Of a stretch of 64,000 nt of DNA, positions 1 through 14,172 are shown one piece after another. A model generated the notes under the pieces. It searched no databases, was not told the DNA's origin, and saw only the letters and a program-made list of their open reading frames with translations. The translations under genes and the position numbers were made by a program. This stretch comes from Sipunculus nudus (lineage: Eukaryota; Annelida; Sipuncula; Golfingiida; Sipunculidae), in the NCBI GenBank assembly GCA_026874595.1, contig CM049318.1, positions 51,180,750-51,244,749 of the forward strand. Direction: 5' to 3'. Every line of letters starts with the position of its first letter. Position 1 is the first letter of the stretch.

Positions 1-583
1 ACAAATATAAGGCGGGACGGTGGTCTCGCTAATCTACGGGACACAACGCTTGTTGATTGACACCGGCACGCGTACGACAGGTCATTCAATGTTTTGTTAA
101 TACGCCTAGGCGATATGGTTAATACATTTTAACACAGTGAACTCATATCAGCCCGGCCCTCAGTGCACCCGGTGACACAAAGTCTCAGAATGAAATCGAC
201 ATCCTTCACAATTCATGTGACGTCACTGTGCTCTGTGACTCAACCCCCGGGAATAAAATTGACAACATTCTTCGACCCTGGGTGTGTCAGCACTGTTGAA
301 ATCTTTTATTTGAGTACTTCCTGAATATTGAGTGACTCTTTACGGTTGATTGTGTTGATAACATTCGTGGCCGTTTGATAGAAATATTATTAACTGGCTT
401 ATCCGGTATTGCTTTCCGTATTGGCAAATAAGTAATACAAATAAAGCATATACTTTAACATAGGCATTATGTTCAAATGTTCAGTTATATTACTAAGCAG
501 GTCAAATCTTGATGGTTTACCACAAATCAAACGAATGGTTAATATATTATAGACCTGTGATAGAATTTACTCTTCACCTGCAG
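1..583. other. Left edge: intron or upstream region of gene A
   Basis: Ends in a pyrimidine-rich acceptor (ACTCTTCACCTGCAG). No signal-peptide exon was found in either strand. Confidence 0.5.
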
Positions 584-1027
584 ATGGCGCTATAACTGTG
601 ATGACTAAGAGCCACAACGACAAATCTGTGCCGCTGAAAGAAAAGGGGTTCATGCTGAATGGTAACACAAACTTGACGTTTAAAGTGCGTGCTACAAACG
701 ACGCTCACATCATGTTGGGTATGACCTGCCTTCCCAACGAAACAGAGGCATACCAAATCGTCATCGGCGGGTGGTCTAATAAAAAATCTGTGATTCGAAA
801 GTGCAAAGGGTGTCTGCCAAAAGACCAATATGATCACGTCCCCCTGAGTGATGAAGATTTCCGAAGTTTTTGGATTTCTTGGACCGGCGGATTAATACAA
901 GTCGGAAACGGAAGTAGACCGCCCGACGGCATGTTTATGTCCTGGCAGGATGACAGTCCGCGGGACGTGAAATGTATTGCGATATCCACTGGCTGGGGAG
1001 CCAACGGAACGTGGATGTTTAATTCAA
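584..1027 (+). CDS. Gene A exon: FAMeT (Methyltransf_FA-type) domain
   Basis: The acceptor is the CACCTGCAG before 584 and the donor is A|GTAAGT at 1027, so the exon is 444 nt, phase 1 at both ends. The translation carries the hallmarks of the farnesoic acid O-methyltransferase-like domain: FKVRATNDAH, YQIVIGGWSNKKSVIRK, FRSFWISWTGG, then a glycine-rich IQVGNG turn, and STGWGANGTWMF near the end. The family name comes from a crustacean protein. The domain has no SAM-binding fold that I can see and is best read as a binding module. The methionine at about 601 is internal, because the frame is open back to the splice site. Confidence 0.85.
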
Positions 1028-4000
1028 GTAAGTAAAGTGTTTTTTTATAAAACCTTATTATACGCCCGTCTATGACGGGACGTATTATTAGTCTATCAGC
1101 CAGACCCTGAAAATAAGGCCTGTCGGTACCAAAAGAGGGGCAATTGCTATCATTATTTTTTTTTAAAGACATTGATCTATAGATTACAAAAATGCATGAT
1201 AGCAGTTTAGGAGTGGTAGCTTTCTATGAAATATGAGCCTGTTTCCATGGCAACCATGGTAATTTTTGCAGTAATTATGAAATTTACAAAGAAGGCCATA
1301 ACTTTTTTAGTTTTGTGTATAAAAGGATGAAATAAACGCCAACATGCGTCAGAAGAAAGATATTTATTTTTAATAATATTTTCTACCCACAAAATAATTT
1401 GCATAATTATCTGTATGCAAATATATGCTAATTTTTTTAGTAAAAATTCAAATGTTTACCCCAAACATATGTTCACAGTCCTCAGTTTTTTATCAAATAA
1501 ACACTTTTAGCTTAAACTTTACCTTACTGGATAGGAAATGTAATATGCAATACATATATGTTTGATAGTTATCATTATTCATCTTATTTACATCTTAATG
1601 AATATTCATTGGACACTACCATAATGACAGTGTCCTTGATTTATCTGTCATTGCATCTGTTATTGTCTGAGGTATGTCGAATAAATAATTTTAAAGCATG
1701 TAAGTATCCATGGTTTTCTATGTAATTTTCACGGCAGAATATATATTTACCAAATACACAAGTAAAATTTGCATATTAAATGAGACTATTTGCATAAATT
1801 TGCATAAATTTTTATGATTTAGATCAAAATGGAACATTTATGTTCAACAGATTTACAATTCTTTTTTTAATTAAATCAACACTTTCAGCATAACTTTACA
1901 TTGCTGGGAAGAAAATTAAGTGTACAACACATTTATATTAGATCCTCATCGATATTCATAATATTTGTATCTTAATAAATATACATGAGACACTATTATA
2001 ATAACAATGTTCTTTATTTATTTATCACTGCATCTGTTATTGTCTACAATAATTAAATAAATGATTTTGTAAGCGTGTAATTATCCATGGTTTTCTATGT
2101 TATTTTCACAGCAGAATATATTTACTAAATATACAAATGAAATTTGCATATTAAATGAGACTCTTTGCATAAATCTGAAAATATTGCTATAATTTACATC
2201 AAAATGGCATATTTATGTTGAATAGATTTACAATCCTATTTTTTTTAATAAAATAAAAACTTTCAGCATAAACTTTACATTGCTTGGAAGAAAATAAAGG
2301 GTACAACACATTTATATTAGATCCTCATCGATATTCATAATATTTCCATCTTAATGAATATACATGAGACACTATTATGAAGACAGTGTTCGTGATTTAT
2401 CTATCACTTTATCTCTTATTGTCTACAATAATTAAATGGATGATTTTGTAAGCGTGTAATTATCCATGGTTTTCTATGTTATTTCCACAGCAGAATAGAT
2501 ATTTACTAAATATACAAATGAAATTTGCATATTAAATGAGACTCTTTGCAAAAATCTGAATAAATTTCTATAACTGAGATCAAAATGGCACATTTATGTT
2601 GATTAGATTTACAATCTTATTTTTATGCCCCCGCCACAAAGTGGCCTGGGCATATAGTATTACCCATGTCCGTCCTTCAGTCATTCCAAAATCAAACAGT
2701 TGTACAGACTTTTTTTCGCAATGCCTGCAGATATTGGCCTGATTTTTGGTGTGTGGGCAGATAATGACCAGTTACAGGTCGAGTTCACGTTTCGTCCCGG
2801 TTGACCTACTTTTGACAGTTTATCGGCTCCTTAACTTAGAAAATTTCATGAAAAATACAAATTTTCATGACAAATACACATGTACAGACTTTTTTTTCGC
2901 AATGCCTGCAGATATTGGCCTTATTTTTGGTGTGTGGTCAGATATTGACCAGTTTCAGAAGCAGTTCGCGTTTCGTCCCAGTTGACCTATTTTGACCGTT
3001 CTACGGCTCCTGAACATAGAAAATTTCATGAAAAATATAAATTTTCATGACAAATACACATGTACGCACTTTTTTTCCCAATTTATAAAATAGTGTTTCA
3101 TTATTTCCTGAAGACTAATGGTGCCAGTGAAAATTCGAAACAAGGCCTGCATGCCAAATGCTTACCTGTTTAATGGGATATACATCAGGGATAATGCTTC
3201 CAGGATAATATGCTTGACCTTTAATATTTATTTATTTATTTATTTATTTATTACAACATCTTTCAGGGTAGCCTTTATCAGAATAAAATTCTGTTTACAG
3301 AAGGGCCCTGTAATACATTCATAAGTCACAATAAAATACAATATTCAATAAGTCCATAAACTAAAATTATATCATACAATCACAGAAATTTAAGCGAAAA
3401 CGCGGTGACGTAAACACAGCTAAAGTAAAAGTACAAATTTATGTGGTCAAGTTTCGTTATGAAAAGTATGCAACAGAGTTGCAAAATACATAAAATGAAG
3501 TTAAAATACAAATAAAGCACAATTGTTTACAATAAAAATGAAATGTATATATAAAAGACTATACATAAGATGCGCAAAAGTACAGAAATGAAAAATTAAG
3601 ATGACGCTCAAATATTAGTATTAATTAGCTGTATACAAGTAGAAAATGAAAGGTAATTATTCTATCTTGGTATTATATGCAAGGAAATATGTGTGCGCTA
3701 GCCTTTTAAAGCTCTTTAGATTATTGGCATTTTTTAGTTTTGTCGGAAGGCTATTCCATAGAACACTGCCTGCATAAAAAGACGAGGTTTTCAGTATTTC
3801 TGTGCGTGGTTTCGGAAGATTAACATGGTACACCTGTTGTTATAATTTTTACATCCGAAATACTATTTGCGAAGCTTACATATTGTTTGTGATCATTTAA
3901 ATATGAATGAAACCACTTTAGAGAAGTCTCATAAACTCCATATTGTTCTAATTTGTTCAAAAGAATACTGTGTGTTTGTGAATCAAAGCCCTTGTTTACA

Positions 4001-7000
4001 TCGAGAAAACACGCAGCATTAAGATTGCCCTGATCAATAATAGAGAGCCAGTTGTCAACTAAATGATGAAGAGCAGTTTGAGTGGAGTTATTTGACAGGA
4101 AAGCAGTTTGTTCAGTTGAGAGGAGATCATGATTCCGCAAATAAGCAATAAGAGAAATTTTGACGTGTTTTTCAAGAATTTCGACAATCTTACACGTTAC
4201 AGATATAGGACGGTAATTACCTATTTCGTTTAATTTACCTTTACCTTTATATATTGGGACTACTCTTGCGCATTTCCAGTCATGGAGAACTATGACTGTT
4301 CAAGTACAAATACTATTCAAGTACAATGCAAGTACTAAACATTTTAAAAACCACGTATGTACACATATGATCAAATTTCAAGCTGAATATCAAAGTTCTA
4401 GGGATAAACAAGCAGGAACATACCTTCGTGCAAAAACTATTGTAGGTGGCAACACTACTCTTGTATACAACGAAGCTATCCGATATGTATAGATATGCAC
4501 AATATGATAGTGTTATATAAAAAACTTCTCTTGAATCAGGTGCACTGGGCTGAATGATCTCAGCCGAGACAGGCAGTTGCCCAAAGTCTAGCAAAGAAAA
4601 TTGGCAGGTCCAACTACTGTACTTAATGAACTCTCGACCTGTACCTGGCTGCACTGAGTGAACTCTTGATCTGTTGCAACATCTGTTACAGTTGGCAGTC
4701 TGCCAAAGCTATAAATAGACCCAGACGAGACTTGGACTGTTGCCAAGTATGAAAAAGTTGGAAGTATGCAAAGTTATTTATAGATAAAGACAAAATCTTG
4801 CAATCTATTCTTATACAATTGAAAGAACCCTACCCTAGGATAATTATTGTGAAAAATTAAACCATTCAGCCTGACAGTTTCATAATAAAACATTTTAATA
4901 ATACTGGAGGGAAATTACGAGTCCTATAGCTCAGAGGATATGGGTAACAGAGACCTAATTTTCTTTGGAGATTTTTATTTGGACTTCCCTGGATTTTAAA
5001 TAAGAAGATTCTAGGTCTAACGGTTACGATTTGTGCCCTATAAATGGACGACCGCTTGATTTGAATGTTTAAAAAAAAAGAAAAAAAAAATGCATGAAAA
5101 TTAAAAAATAGGTGGCACCACCAGTCTGCAGGAACTGATGAAACAATGATTAGTATGCATGCAATGAATCATGGGGACCAATGCAACAGTTATTCAGTTA
5201 CTGAAGCTTTTGCATCAAATTGTTAATTATTATGTGGGGGGGGGGGGGTACTTACAAGACCCATAGCTCAGAGGATATGGGTAACAGAGACCTATTGTTG
5301 GTTTCCTTTGAGTTTTTGCATGGATCTCCCAGGATGTACTGCTAAAAAATTATAGGTCTAACAGTTACGATTTGCGCTGTGTTAACGGCCGGACGGTCAG
5401 ACAACCAAACGCTGGACGGACGACAGACAAAGGGAAATCACTATTGCTCAGATGACGTACAGTGTGCATAGTTATTTTTAGGTCAGCTGACTGCATACAA
5501 GAGCTAGATTTCATGGGAATGGCTAGACATATTATCATTAACCTTTTTCTTCTTCTTGTTGATTTTGAAGAACATTTATTGCTAAAGTTGAATGGGGATA
5601 CCACCAACAAATTTGGCATTCACATGATAAAATTCCTTATTGAAAAGGTCTTCCTAGTCACTGGTTACCTTAATTGCTTTTTTTGTGGATGTCACTGAAT
5701 GTTTGCAACTTCTTCTTAGATATTGGATAGTTGAAACTCAACCGGCCTGGCTCACATTCCAACCTCTTGATACTGTACTCTTTAACTGTAGTTTCCAATT
5801 TTTGTATAGAAGACAAATGGAGACCAGGAAACGTTGGAGCAAGTGACATCATCTATTCTTTTTGCTGCCTTGAGAGAATGCTCACAAAGCAAAAGGGTAG
5901 ATGTTTTTAGCTCAGCTGACTATAAGTCATCTGAGCTATAGTCATGGTCCGTTGTCGGTCGTCCGTCCGTCTGTCTGTCCGTCCGTCCGTCCGTCTGTCC
6001 GTGTGGATGTCCGTCCGTAAGACTGGCACGTTTCGACACCGTTGGACCCACGAATCTGAAATTCGGCATACAGTTAGATATCCCCAAAATCTCCTACCAT
6101 GCCAAAAATTGGGTCAATAGGACTTTGTTCCTTCGAGATATTAAGGAAATAACTCAATTTTTTTATTAGAAATCTATTTTCACCTTTCAGGACTGCCTAA
6201 TATCAAAACCACTCATCTGGTTTTCTTCATTTTTACAAAAAATATTCCTCTATATGGTTCCTATGTACATGCCAGATATTAAGTCAGTATTATTTAATTT
6301 AAAAAAGTTATGGGCCCAAACATAATGGACTTTGTAAAAGAATGAGGAAAGATATTTTGTCACTTAAGACCAAAAGTGTTAAAGGTAGGAATTTTTTTTC
6401 AGCAATACTACTTTAAATAATCAAAATTTAATTGTATACCAAAAATTAGATCAAAATCTGTTAAATTTTTTTAAATATTGGCAAAAATATAAAATTGGTA
6501 CCTTAAATTTTGCCCAAGTTTGACCATGGCACGTTTTTTTCCTGTAACTGCTTTGGATTTAATTTTCAAAGCATGTTTTTGTTACCATTTCAACTGTTAA
6601 AACTAAAAATTTGAAACCAGTTGATCAAAAACTGTAAATTTTATTCAAGTTTTAAAGCACCATGTCATATATTGTTTACATCAAGCTAGTGTTATGCAGT
6701 TTACTAGAGCTCAGCTCCCCAGCTTCAGCTCTAAGTTCCTTAAATTTTGCATACAGTTAGATGTCCCCCAAATCCTCTACCATACTAAAAGTTTGGTCAC
6801 TAGGACTGCATTCCTTCGAGATATTAAGAAAAAACTTCATTTTTCCATTAAAACCCCATTGTTACACTTTAAGATTGCCTAATATCAAAACCACTGATCT
6901 GACTTTGATCATATATAATATACATATTTTTCTATACATTCGCCATGCATATGCCAGAAATGATGTCAGTATTGTGTAATTGTTTTAAGTTCTAGGCCCA

Positions 7001-9976
7001 AACATAATGCACTTTGTAAAAATCAAGAAATATATTTACTCTCTTAACATTAAAATTGCTGAAGGTAGACATTTTTTGCCAGGGATATAACATTATTTAA
7101 TCAAGATTCAATTGTATTCCCAAAATTAGTTCTGAATTTTTCAAATTTATAAGTTATTAGCATAAATATAAAATCAGTACCTTAAATTTTGCCCAACTTT
7201 GGCCATGGCATGTTTTTTCCCTGTAAGCACTGTTGATTTAATTTTCATATCTTGCACACGTAAGGATTTTCGCTTCTAAATTCTGAAGTTATAAAAGGAA
7301 TTGGTCAAAAACTAGCTTTTATGAAAGTTTTTATGAGACCATATCACACCTTGGCTGTACTGAAGCCCCTCTTTTATGTCCCCACATTGACCTTTCAGGC
7401 CAATTACGCAGGCCAATTGATGAACTTGTATTCTGATTAAGAACAACAAATACAAATGGGACTCATTCCTACACAAGAGACAGGTTGACTAAAGTAATGA
7501 CTAAACCTCTTCATGTCAATATAATGTACAGGAGTTTCCATTTATTAAACATAATTAATTGATTGGCAATGTGTAAGGGGTGATGCATTTAATTGTCCTT
7601 TGTAGTTAAAACAGAATTGTCTGATGTTTACATCCTAAAGTATAATACACTATCATCCTTGATATATTAAATTTAACTTAATATCATACAGTATGCTTTA
7701 TTTGTTACTAATAGCCAGTCTGGATAAATGTAGTATATTCCCATGTATCCATTTGTTTAACAAGTAAATCTTAATTTGCAACGGATAGCTGAAAACATGC
7801 ATTTTAATTTCATCCAGAGATGGGTTTATTATTGTATATACTACATACTCTGTTTTTTAATATGAAGAAATAAGGTTTTGCCGGAATGAGAAATAAAAAC
7901 TAATTTGAACGTTCACAGAGAAAACATACCTTATAACTGACAGAGGAAGCCTCCGAATAGTTGAATATTAAAGAAAGAATGTTCAATATTTTATGACCGT
8001 ACATATTTTTGGCTGCAGATGTATCTTGGATATAAAATAATGCGAATGTATGCAAACTCATGTTAAATGTATATGCATACAATCTATCATGCATAGATTG
8101 CATGATGTATGCATACAATCTATCTCACTTAATATTCAAAAGACAAAGAAAAGTGTTAAGTGAAAAGCTGTGCTTAAAGTTGATAGATATTGTTTAGTTG
8201 GAAATGGATAAATTAATAATTGAATGCTTTAACGTGTGGATATTTAAATTATCCAGTGCTTTAAAAGTTCGATATTTTCATATAAATTATGCAAATTTAT
8301 TTATTTTCATTGAGAAAACTGTATAGTGCAACATACCAACCTTCCCTCTGACACTCAATATCATGAGATTAGAGACAAGGATTTCAAAACTATCCAACCC
8401 TGATGTACAGTTTTCACCTGAATTATGGAAATTCATTGAAATTCAAACATTGTCACTTTAATGTCTCATTAAGATTCAAATATTATGAATATCAATGAGT
8501 ATCTAATATTTATGTGTTGTATATTTCATTTCCATTCCAGCAGTGTAAAGTTATACTGAAAGTGTTGATTTAATTGTAAAAAAAACAGGATTGTAAATAT
8601 GTTTAACATAAATGTGCCATTTCGATCTAAATTGTAGAAATTTATTCAGATTTATGCAAAGAATCTCATTTGATATGCAAATTTTATTTGTATATTTAGT
8701 AAATATATATTTTGCTGTGAAAAATACATAGAAAATCATGGATACTTACACGCTCACAAAATCATCCATTTGATATATTGTAGACAATAACAGATGCAGT
8801 GATAGATAAATCAGGAACATTGTCATTATAATAGTGTCTCATGTATATTCATTATGATGCAAATATTATGAATATTGATGAGGATCTAATATAAATGTGT
8901 TGTACACTTCATTTTCTTACCAGCAATGTAAAGTTTATGCTGAAAGTGTTGATTTAATTAAAAAAAAGGATTGTCAATCTGTTTAATATAAATGTGTACA
9001 TTTTGATTTAAATTATAGATATTTATTCAGATTTATGCAAATAGTCTAATTTAATATGCAAATTTTAATTGTGTATTTGGTAAATATATTTTGTGCTATG
9101 AAAATGACAGAGAAAACCATAGAAACTTACATGCTTACAAAATCATCCATTCCATATATCGTAGACAATAACAGCTGCAGTGACCGATAAATCAAGAACA
9201 TGGTAGTGTCTGATGAATGTTCATTAAGATGCAAATTAGATGAATAATAATGATTATCAAACATAAATGCATTGTATATTTCATTTCCTGTCCAGCAAGG
9301 TGAGGTTGAAGCTGAAAGTGTTTATTTGACAAAAAACAGAGGACTGTGAACATATGTTTGGTGTAAAAAATGTGAATTTTTACTAGAAAATTTGCATATA
9401 TTTGCATACAGCCAAATATGCAAATTATTTTGTGTGTAGAAAATATTTAATTAAAAATAAATATTTTTTTTTCTGATGCATTTTGGCATTTATTTCATCC
9501 TTTTATACACAAAAATAACAAACTTATGGCCTTTGTTACGACCCATAATGTAATAACTGGCCCATAATGTAATAACGGCCCATATTGTAATAAAAACGAC
9601 CCATAATGTAATAATAGCCCATAATGTAATAAAAAAGGGCCCATATTGTAATAAATATACCCTGCCCATATTGTAATAAAATCGCAAGTGGGTAAAACGG
9701 CCCATATTGTTATAAAATCGAAGGTGGATAAAACGGCCAATAATTTTATAAATCAAAGTTCATGCAAATTAACTCAGACAATTCAAATATTGACTTCTCG
9801 TGACACGAATGTGTAAGTAAACAAACAAGTATGAAAAACCACTGGATTACATAATGACTATTTGCTTAAAACGGTGACCAAGCTAATATGAACGAAATAT
9901 GGCCATGATTCATGATTATCCTTTTGTTGAACCAGTTTTTAAATAGGATGATAAAGTATTTAAACAAGATAATATA

Positions 9977-10028
<52 letters not shown>

Positions 10029-12845
10029 AAAAATATGTATATCGCCAAAATGTAAATATTTTGTCAATTTTAACAGATAAATTATACAAAACACTCATTA
10101 TCGATACATTTTAATGTATTTTAATTCTTTTTAAAATATAAATGAAAGTTTAAATTTCAGTGCGTTTTGCTCAATGTATCATAGAGAATATTTTATATGA
10201 TCTCTCGAAACCTCCCGAGATTTGGAAATTATAAATGGAGGTACTGCTGCAATTGTTTGGTGCCTATATATGTATTGGTTAAGATGTCTTAGGTTAACAT
10301 GTATAACACGTCGCATAGATTAAGAGCTTTCAACGCACGTATTTGAAGTTAAAACCTGGATGCGTCATTCGTGCGATTCAAAAGTTTACAATTTAATTTT
10401 TAAAAATAATTAGCCCAAACAACAAAACAACAATTTGAAAATGCCGGTTTCTGTGTTCTAGAGATAGAGCATAGGGCGCAGAGCGGGGAGATTCAGGGGC
10501 GTAACCAGGTTTGTGGGAGGGCAGGGGGCCATGATTAGTGGCGGATCTAGAAATTCGAAAGTTGTAGGGGGGGGGGGGGGGGGGGGGCGCTAATATGCAT
10601 ACATGGGTACTATGAAAACTGTTATATATACGTGTATATATATGTATATATATATTATTATTAATGAAATAATGATAATTATTATTATATTATTATTATT
10701 ATTATACGTTATATTTTAGTGTATGAAAATATGATCTTTTTATTCAATTGTGAACCATGGTTTCATTAAGGTTAGTAACAGGTTCATGGACAGGGTATGC
10801 TAGGGGGCAGGATATTATGTAAATGACACTAAGCGTGTGCCCTGTCATTCTTGAGCTTAAACATATGTTATTACAATATAAATATGTTATTACAATATGG
10901 GTCGTTTTTCCCACTTCCCGTTGTATTACAATATGGGTAGGGTATGATTATTACATTATGGGTCGTTTTTATTACAATATGGGCCGTTATTACAATATGG
11001 GCCGTTTTTTATTACATTATGGGCCGTTATTACAGTATGGGCCAGTTTTATTACAATATGGGCAGGGTATGATTATTACATTATGGGTCGTTATTATTAC
11101 AATATGGGCCGTTATTACATTATTGGCCGGTTATTACATTATGGGTTGTAACAGCCTTCTTTGTAAATTTCATATTTACTGCCAAAATAACTATGGTTGC
11201 CATGGAAACAGGCTCATATTTTATAGAAAGCTACCACTCCCAAACTGCTATCATGCATTTTTGCAATATATAGATGAATGTCTTTAAAAAAATTTATGAT
11301 AGCAATTGCCCCTCTTTTGGTACCGACGAACCCCTCGGGCTGATAGACTATATGGTGTATGCCCTCGACCCGTCTATCGTGCCGTCCGCCGGGCAGTCCG
11401 TCTGTCCATTGTCCCTGCTTTAGCTTTTAGCATTAACGTAAGTAAACGATAACTTACCAGGGATTTGATGGTTTTTTAAGTCATTCCATCTTACCAATAA
11501 ATTATTTCGCCCGAGTTCGGTAATACACAAAATCCATGAAAATATTATGAGGTCAGAGGCCACCATGGTGACGTCGTGATGACTTCCCAAATAATTGATA
11601 TATATTATCATGAAACTCATTATAAGAAATATTTACCAAAAGAGTTTTCACCAAATTCTCCGCAAAACTCACGCATATTTAATGGGATCAGAGTTCACAA
11701 GATTTACGACTGGAAAGTCATGCATCCTTGTTCTTGTTGTATATCTAAAACCTCAAAATATTTTACATAAAAGTCCAGTTTTACAGGGAATACCTTGATC
11801 AAAAGCAACACAAACCTGAGAATCTGAATATAATCTATCAAAGGTATACTTTGAGACTTTCTGGACGCGGATGGAGTTTTTTGATGTTGTGGCAATAATT
11901 ACTCCCTTCATCCAATTTAGATATTTTGAAAGGTGTTCTTGTCCTTGCCATTACTTTCAAAATGTCGTGACAAACAAACTGTTGTGGGCCGGGGGTGGGG
12001 CGTCATGGCACAGGTAAACAAGTGTGCCGTAGTGCAATTAGAGTTTCTACATATCTCTCGCATACTGAAGTATAGAGAAGCAAAAATTTGTGAGACCCCC
12101 CCCCCCCGTGCTTCTCTTAATGTGCCTGTTTTAATAATAATTAAATTAATTATCTCATAATTAATTAATTAATTGTTTCAGTCATTTTTGTGCGAGATAA
12201 GTAGTAGGTTTCCTTCCACATAGATGCCAGAATAACGTGTTTCTATCACTAACATGTAATATTAAAAAAAGTATAAATAAAGATTTTCCACACACGAAGA
12301 GGGACCCATGATTGGACTACCACAAGGATGGTCATGATTATGAATGACATAAAGGTGTGGCAATATTTAAAGAATAATAAGGTTATATTTATGGTTTCTG
12401 CTGCTGAAGATGGTCATAATTAAGAGGAAAGTAACTGTTAATGTTGAGAATGAAGAACAAATCCATTTTTAATTACTAAATGTAAATAATCATTTATTTT
12501 TAAACTGCGAGAAAAGGGTGTACGTACTGTTTTTTTTATTATTATTATCAGCGGACGGAGGGTGGTCTTCGTGGACTGAGTGGAGCGCCTGTAACGAGTC
12601 CTGCGGACAAGGAGTACAGCGTAGACAGCGGGCCTGTGACGACCCACCGCCTTTCAACGGAGAGCCCTGTTCCGGTCTGGCTGAGGAAACTCGCACCTGT
12701 CTGGTCATACACTGCCCAGGTAGGCCAGTACAGGGACATTAACATTGCACAACATTGGACATATGCACGTCATCAGGTGCAGTAGCTTATGTCTTTGTTT
12801 TTCGAATCTTCCAGTGTGTTTCTACATAGATTGATTAATAAAAAG

Positions 12846-12909
<64 letters not shown>

Positions 12910-14096
12910 TATATATATATATTTCATTGATAGCCTCTCTTAACTCCATATTCCCGATTCACCATCTTCTTACTACCAAATCTGTGCATAGCTTTGCTTA
13001 CGCAGACCTTTGCTGTCTATTTCATGAATAAAGATTAAGGCAATTGTACCATGTAGATTCAACTAGATGGGGTAACTACTGGGATCGCGTCCGATGTTGC
13101 CTTCGATCTTTATAAGAAAACTGGCACCTAGGTGTAAAAATCTTTGATATGGTTACCGGCGTTTGCCTATATGTCGTGCCAAGGTTATCCCTGCAGCATC
13201 GCCGAGAGCAACGCGGCAAGGAAGCTGCCATATCAGTTCCGGTACTAGATAAATATTCTTTTAAGCTGTAATGAATAAGATCTAAATTTTTTAATTAGCA
13301 CTCTAACGTCACTTGGTATTGAACTAGATTTCACAAAGGATTTGCTCGCATGAAAAAATCTGCTAAATGTATGTTATTGTATAGCAACGCCCACTCATTT
13401 CTCAGCCGGGACAGACCAATCTTTAGGAACGACTTGCTTTGTTCACTGACAAGTTACACGCATACAGATTACATCAATGGCAAGCATATGGCTTAACTTT
13501 ACAGAATAAAATAAAAGTAACAGTGTATCTAGCGGTAAAGTCAGATATAATAAAAATAACCTATACAACCCGCACTGGAGAAGCTGAGATTGAAGCGGAA
13601 GGAATCCAAAATCACGCAATATGGCTACCGGTATATAAGGATTCTGTGACCGGTGACTGCTCACGAATGAGTCTTATAAGGGATTGTTGCGCATACATTA
13701 AAACATTAAACTTTCGTTGGCATAAAATTTCATGCAGATTCTCAGCACAGCAATGCTTTGGCTTAGCTGCCGCAAGAAACATCGGGCGCAGCAGTTGTAT
13801 AATGGGCATCCCCGCAAGCACAATAGGCACTAACAAAAAAACCTTGGGGGCTGCCAGGCGTGTCCCTTCGATGCTGGACCTCGATCCAAGTAGCTTCTCC
13901 ATCTTATTGTATCTCCATGATTAAACTAATCAAATCACTCATGTATACTTTTTTTGTGGATATCTGGTGCGATGTTTTGATCAAACGTTTAACATTGCTG
14001 GGAAGATGTCGAGAATCTATCCAATCAAATATGCCTATCCCGTCTCTGGCACGTGTTCCTGTTCGGACGGCGCGTGATTAGTGGATTATTTGCATG

Positions 14097-14172
<76 letters not shown>

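Larger units (their letters stand above)
1062..11395. mobile_element. Large inverted-repeat (foldback-like) structure in gene A intron
   Basis: The sequence 1062-1330 (CCCGTCTATGACGGG, GTCTATCAGCC, CGGTACCAAAAGAGGGG, GCAATTGCTATCAT, ATGCATGATAGCAG, TTTCCATGGCAACCAT) reappears reverse-complemented at 11154-11395. It is followed inward on both sides by tandem repeats of about 380 bp (left 1430-2610, right about 8440-9480, inverted). The central 2.6-8.4 kb differs from the arms and holds other repeats. The right arm is split by the element at 9534-11153. No transposase was seen. The outer boundaries are approximate and no target duplication was identified. Confidence 0.7.

Noticed and set aside
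9495-11287. Long ORFs with WAVITLW/YYNMGRF repeats
   Set aside because: They are translations of the CCCATAWTGTAATAA minisatellite ends, not genes.
13439-13924. 161-codon + strand ORF in the intron between TSP1 repeats 1 and 2
   Set aside because: No family recognised and no splice support in phase with gene A; an opposite-strand ORF of similar quality overlaps it.
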